Assembly: GCA_963751395.1 (NCBI GenBank)
Contig: CAVVUC010000003.1
Location: 248,001-312,000 of the forward strand
DNA from: CAVVUC01 sp963751395
GTDB lineage: Bacteria; Verrucomicrobiota; Verrucomicrobiia; Chthoniobacterales; Chthoniobacteraceae
Reading direction: 5' to 3'
Length of the DNA: 64,000 bases
Shown here: piece by piece, positions 62,222 to 64,000 of the stretch
Numbering within the stretch: position 1 is the stretch's first letter
How the letters are laid out: each line of letters begins with the position of its first letter
Program-made: the position numbers and the translations under genes
Notes under the pieces: generated by a model
The model's database searches: none
What the model saw: the letters and a program-made list of their open reading frames with translations, nothing else
Told to the model about the DNA's origin: nothing

Positions 62222-64000
62222 CTACTTCGCCTCTGGCATTACCAGCAAGGGCGTCACGTTCTTCACGGTCTGCTCCATGACGTGGTAATCGCGCTCTAAT
62301 TCCTCCCAGGTTTTGCCCTTTGCGCCACGGATGTCGTTGAGCGGCGTTGTGGTGAGAATGAATCCATCCATTGAGAACTTTGCCTTCACGAATTCCTTGC
62401 GTTTCGAGACAGCTTCAAGCTCGCGCAAGCAGTCAATCTTCGGGCCATCGGTTTCCAGTCCGCCGTGGTGCATTCCGTGCGATTCGAGGAAGCGGAGATG
62501 GACGCGGCCAGACGGCTTGTGCCGCAACCAGAGCAGGAAGTCTGGATAAAACCCGCTCTGCTTAAAGAAACCGACGCCGGTCTTGGCTTGGTTGCGCAGG
62601 AGGAAGATTTCCACGCCCTTGAATGGCTCGTCATTCCGCTTGGTTTCCCAAAAGCCCCACAGCCGCTCCAGCAGTTCGCTCTCGTTCTTGCTCAAGCCAG
62701 GCGGACTGACGGCGAGGTCGGCGACGGCATACGCCTTGTCCTTCGGGTCGAGCAGCAGCGGACTGTAAAGATGCCGCTCGATGTGCAGCCGCGGCAGTGG
62801 CGTGTGCCACTTCACCGTCTTCTGCAACTCGCTCATTCCCTTCTTCACCAAGCCTTCGAGTTCCTTGAACAACTCGTCGGAAGTCGTCCGCACCCGGAAT
62901 GTGACTGGGTGGTCCTTCACGGTCAGCTTGGCGGGCGCGATTTCCTTGCTCTCGCGTTCCCGCTCGCGGCGGGCGGCGAAGCGGTCGAGGTAAGACTTGC
63001 AGGCGCGCGCGGCGGCATCGTGCAGGACGGCGGGGTCATGGCGGTCGCGGGCGGACACTCTGACTTCACACCGCCCGAGAATGCCCGGCACGATGGTTCG
63101 CGGAATGTAGAAATGTTCGAGCCGCCGTGTCCGCTTGTGGGCGAGCAACGATTCGTAGAGCGCCGGAATATCCACCAAGCCAAGCACCGCAGCCGTGGAG
63201 AAATCCACCTTCTCGCTCTCGCCCAGCGTGCCCGCGCCGATGTGCGTTCCTTCCAGCGTTTGCACGCGCGGCGTGAGGTCAATCGAAACGCCGGGGCCTT
63301 CCACCGCGACGATGAAAGTCTCTTTCTTCACGTCGAAATTCGCACGCGGCAGCGGGACGGGCAGCGTCTTCTCCTTGGGGAAAAGGTTTTCGCTCGTCAC
63401 CGTCAGTTCGCGGAAGACACGCTCGCGTTGCAGCATCTCGCGGAATCGCTGCACGTAGTTCGCGTTCCAGCCAAAGATGTAGAGCGTTTCCAGCGGCGTG
63501 AGTTCGTGCGGGTGCGGGGCTTCATCGGGCAGACGCGCGCTGCGTTTGAGCGAGCGGTTCTTGCCGCGCAGCCGGACACCGCGCCCGAAAAGCTGAATGA
63601 CCTGCGAGCCTTCGCCGCTCCCCATGTTCAGCAGAGCCATCGCCGACACGCGCCAGCTTGACCAGCCTTCGATGAACTTCTTCGCGCCGATAAGCAGATG
63701 CACGGGCGAGTCCGCCGCCTCGATGCCGTCGAAGAGCGAGCCGGTCAGCTTGTCGGCCTTCACCTCCAGCTTGAGATGCTCCTTCACATGCTTCTCGAAG
63801 CTCGCCACGTCGCCGATGTTGATGACCGCAAAGTAGGGCTGCTCTTTCCCGGTCGGTGCGGAGACGCGCAGGCCGATTTCGCCCGTCTCGCCGCTGAGAT
63901 GCCACAATTCCAATCCGCCCGCGCCGTGGAAAACTTGCTCTGTGATTTCGGCGTAAAGCTCCTTCGCCTTCGCGGCTCGTAGATGCTCCAGCCGCTCGTA
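62222..64000 (-). CDS. Res-type restriction helicase, N-terminus outside window
   Basis: The frame is open to the right edge (593 codons seen; the Leu codon at 63913 is internal, not a start). The visible part holds the second RecA-like lobe: HLLIGAKKFIEGWSSWRVSA, GEGSQVIQLFGRGVRL (motif VI). A long C-terminal part follows with a PD-(D/E)XK-like stretch (FYPDFLLWLRHKPSGRVHLR, FLESHG) fitting the nuclease end of type III Res proteins. The partner Mod gene would be beyond 64 kb. Type III or a related defence system is the best guess. Confidence 0.82.
   Translation of the reverse strand, partial: YERLEHLRAAKAKELYAEITEQVFHGAGGLELWHLSGETGEIGLRVSAPTGKEQPYFAVINIGDVASFEKHVKEHLKLEVKADKLTGSLFDGIEAADSPVHLLIGAKKFIEGWSSWRVSAMALLNMGSGEGSQVIQLFGRGVRLRGKNRSLKRSARLPDEAPHPHELTPLETLYIFGWNANYVQRFREMLQRERVFRELTVTSENLFPKEKTLPVPLPRANFDVKKETFIVAVEGPGVSIDLTPRVQTLEGTHIGAGTLGESEKVDFSTAAVLGLVDIPALYESLLAHKRTRRLEHFYIPRTIVPGILGRCEVRVSARDRHDPAVLHDAAARACKSYLDRFAARRERERESKEIAPAKLTVKDHPVTFRVRTTSDELFKELEGLVKKGMSELQKTVKWHTPLPRLHIERHLYSPLLLDPKDKAYAVADLAVSPPGLSKNESELLERLWGFWETKRNDEPFKGVEIFLLRNQAKTGVGFFKQSGFYPDFLLWLRHKPSGRVHLRFLESHGMHHGGLETDGPKIDCLRELEAVSKRKEFVKAKFSMDGFILTTTPLNDIRGAKGKTWEELERDYHVMEQTVKNVTPLLVMPEAK

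Noticed and set aside
1..64000. tRNA or rRNA genes
   Set aside because: I found no cloverleaf-compatible GTTCRANNC segments with acceptor stems and no rRNA-like sequence; a covariance-model scan would settle this.

Overview
The window looks like a GC-rich (about 60 percent) chromosomal segment of a Verrucomicrobiota bacterium. The basis is gene content: a secreted sialate-esterase/GH92 fusion, a Gld-like ABC exporter set, a PilB ATPase with a TPR-MshEN companion, a fused MurK-MurQ, eukaryote-type glutamine synthetase, many TA pairs and many palindromic repeats. It may be a metagenome assembly, because several housekeeping genes carry single-base frameshifts. The phylum call is inference; I see no rRNA or tRNA gene.

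Layout. 0-6 kb (minus): secreted glycan-degrading proteins, one cut by the left edge. 6.2-8.6 kb (plus): leuC, a small lipoprotein, leuD. 8.7-16.1 kb (plus): a GT-C/TPR membrane protein, then an ATPase, permease, GldG-like and DUF4340 export cluster. 16.3-20.2 kb: menG/ubiE, an anchored subtilase and two hypotheticals. 20.8-24.4 kb: glnB, a kinase-like/PP2C pair on the opposite strand, glnA and hpf. 24.5-26.4 kb: mrdA (PBP2). 26.6-28.4 kb: a graveyard of hicBA, hsdR and antitoxin fragments around a RAYT transposase with a 24-bp hairpin array. 28.6-31.8 kb: two tandem SPFH proteins with N-terminal ~55-residue repeats. 32-44.8 kb: murK-murQ, vanZ, an oversized ligA, four TA loci, a cysteine desulfurase, thiE, a pfkB kinase and a site-2 protease. 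44.8-52.8 kb: an OB-fold secreted protein, an MsbA-like exporter, pilus-type secretion genes and an RRM protein. 53.1-64 kb (all minus): a transporter, then an accessory island holding a BRO protein, a YhcG-type nuclease, a 1575-residue sacsin-ATPase/helicase and a partial Res-type helicase. Short, internally deleted copies of one arylsulfatase gene lie between these modules.

The least explained parts are: (1) the right-end island with three or four sulfatase remnants at module borders; (2) coding palindromes inside yhcG; (3) the paired vault-like repeat/SPFH proteins; (4) the kinase/phosphatase pair between glnB and glnA; (5) heptanucleotide tandem repeats that sit at domain linkers or intergenic hairpins.

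Caveat: single-base indels break glnA (2), the PP2C gene (at least 6), pilB (3), one SPFH gene (1) and hicA (1). Reading frames there are reconstructions.
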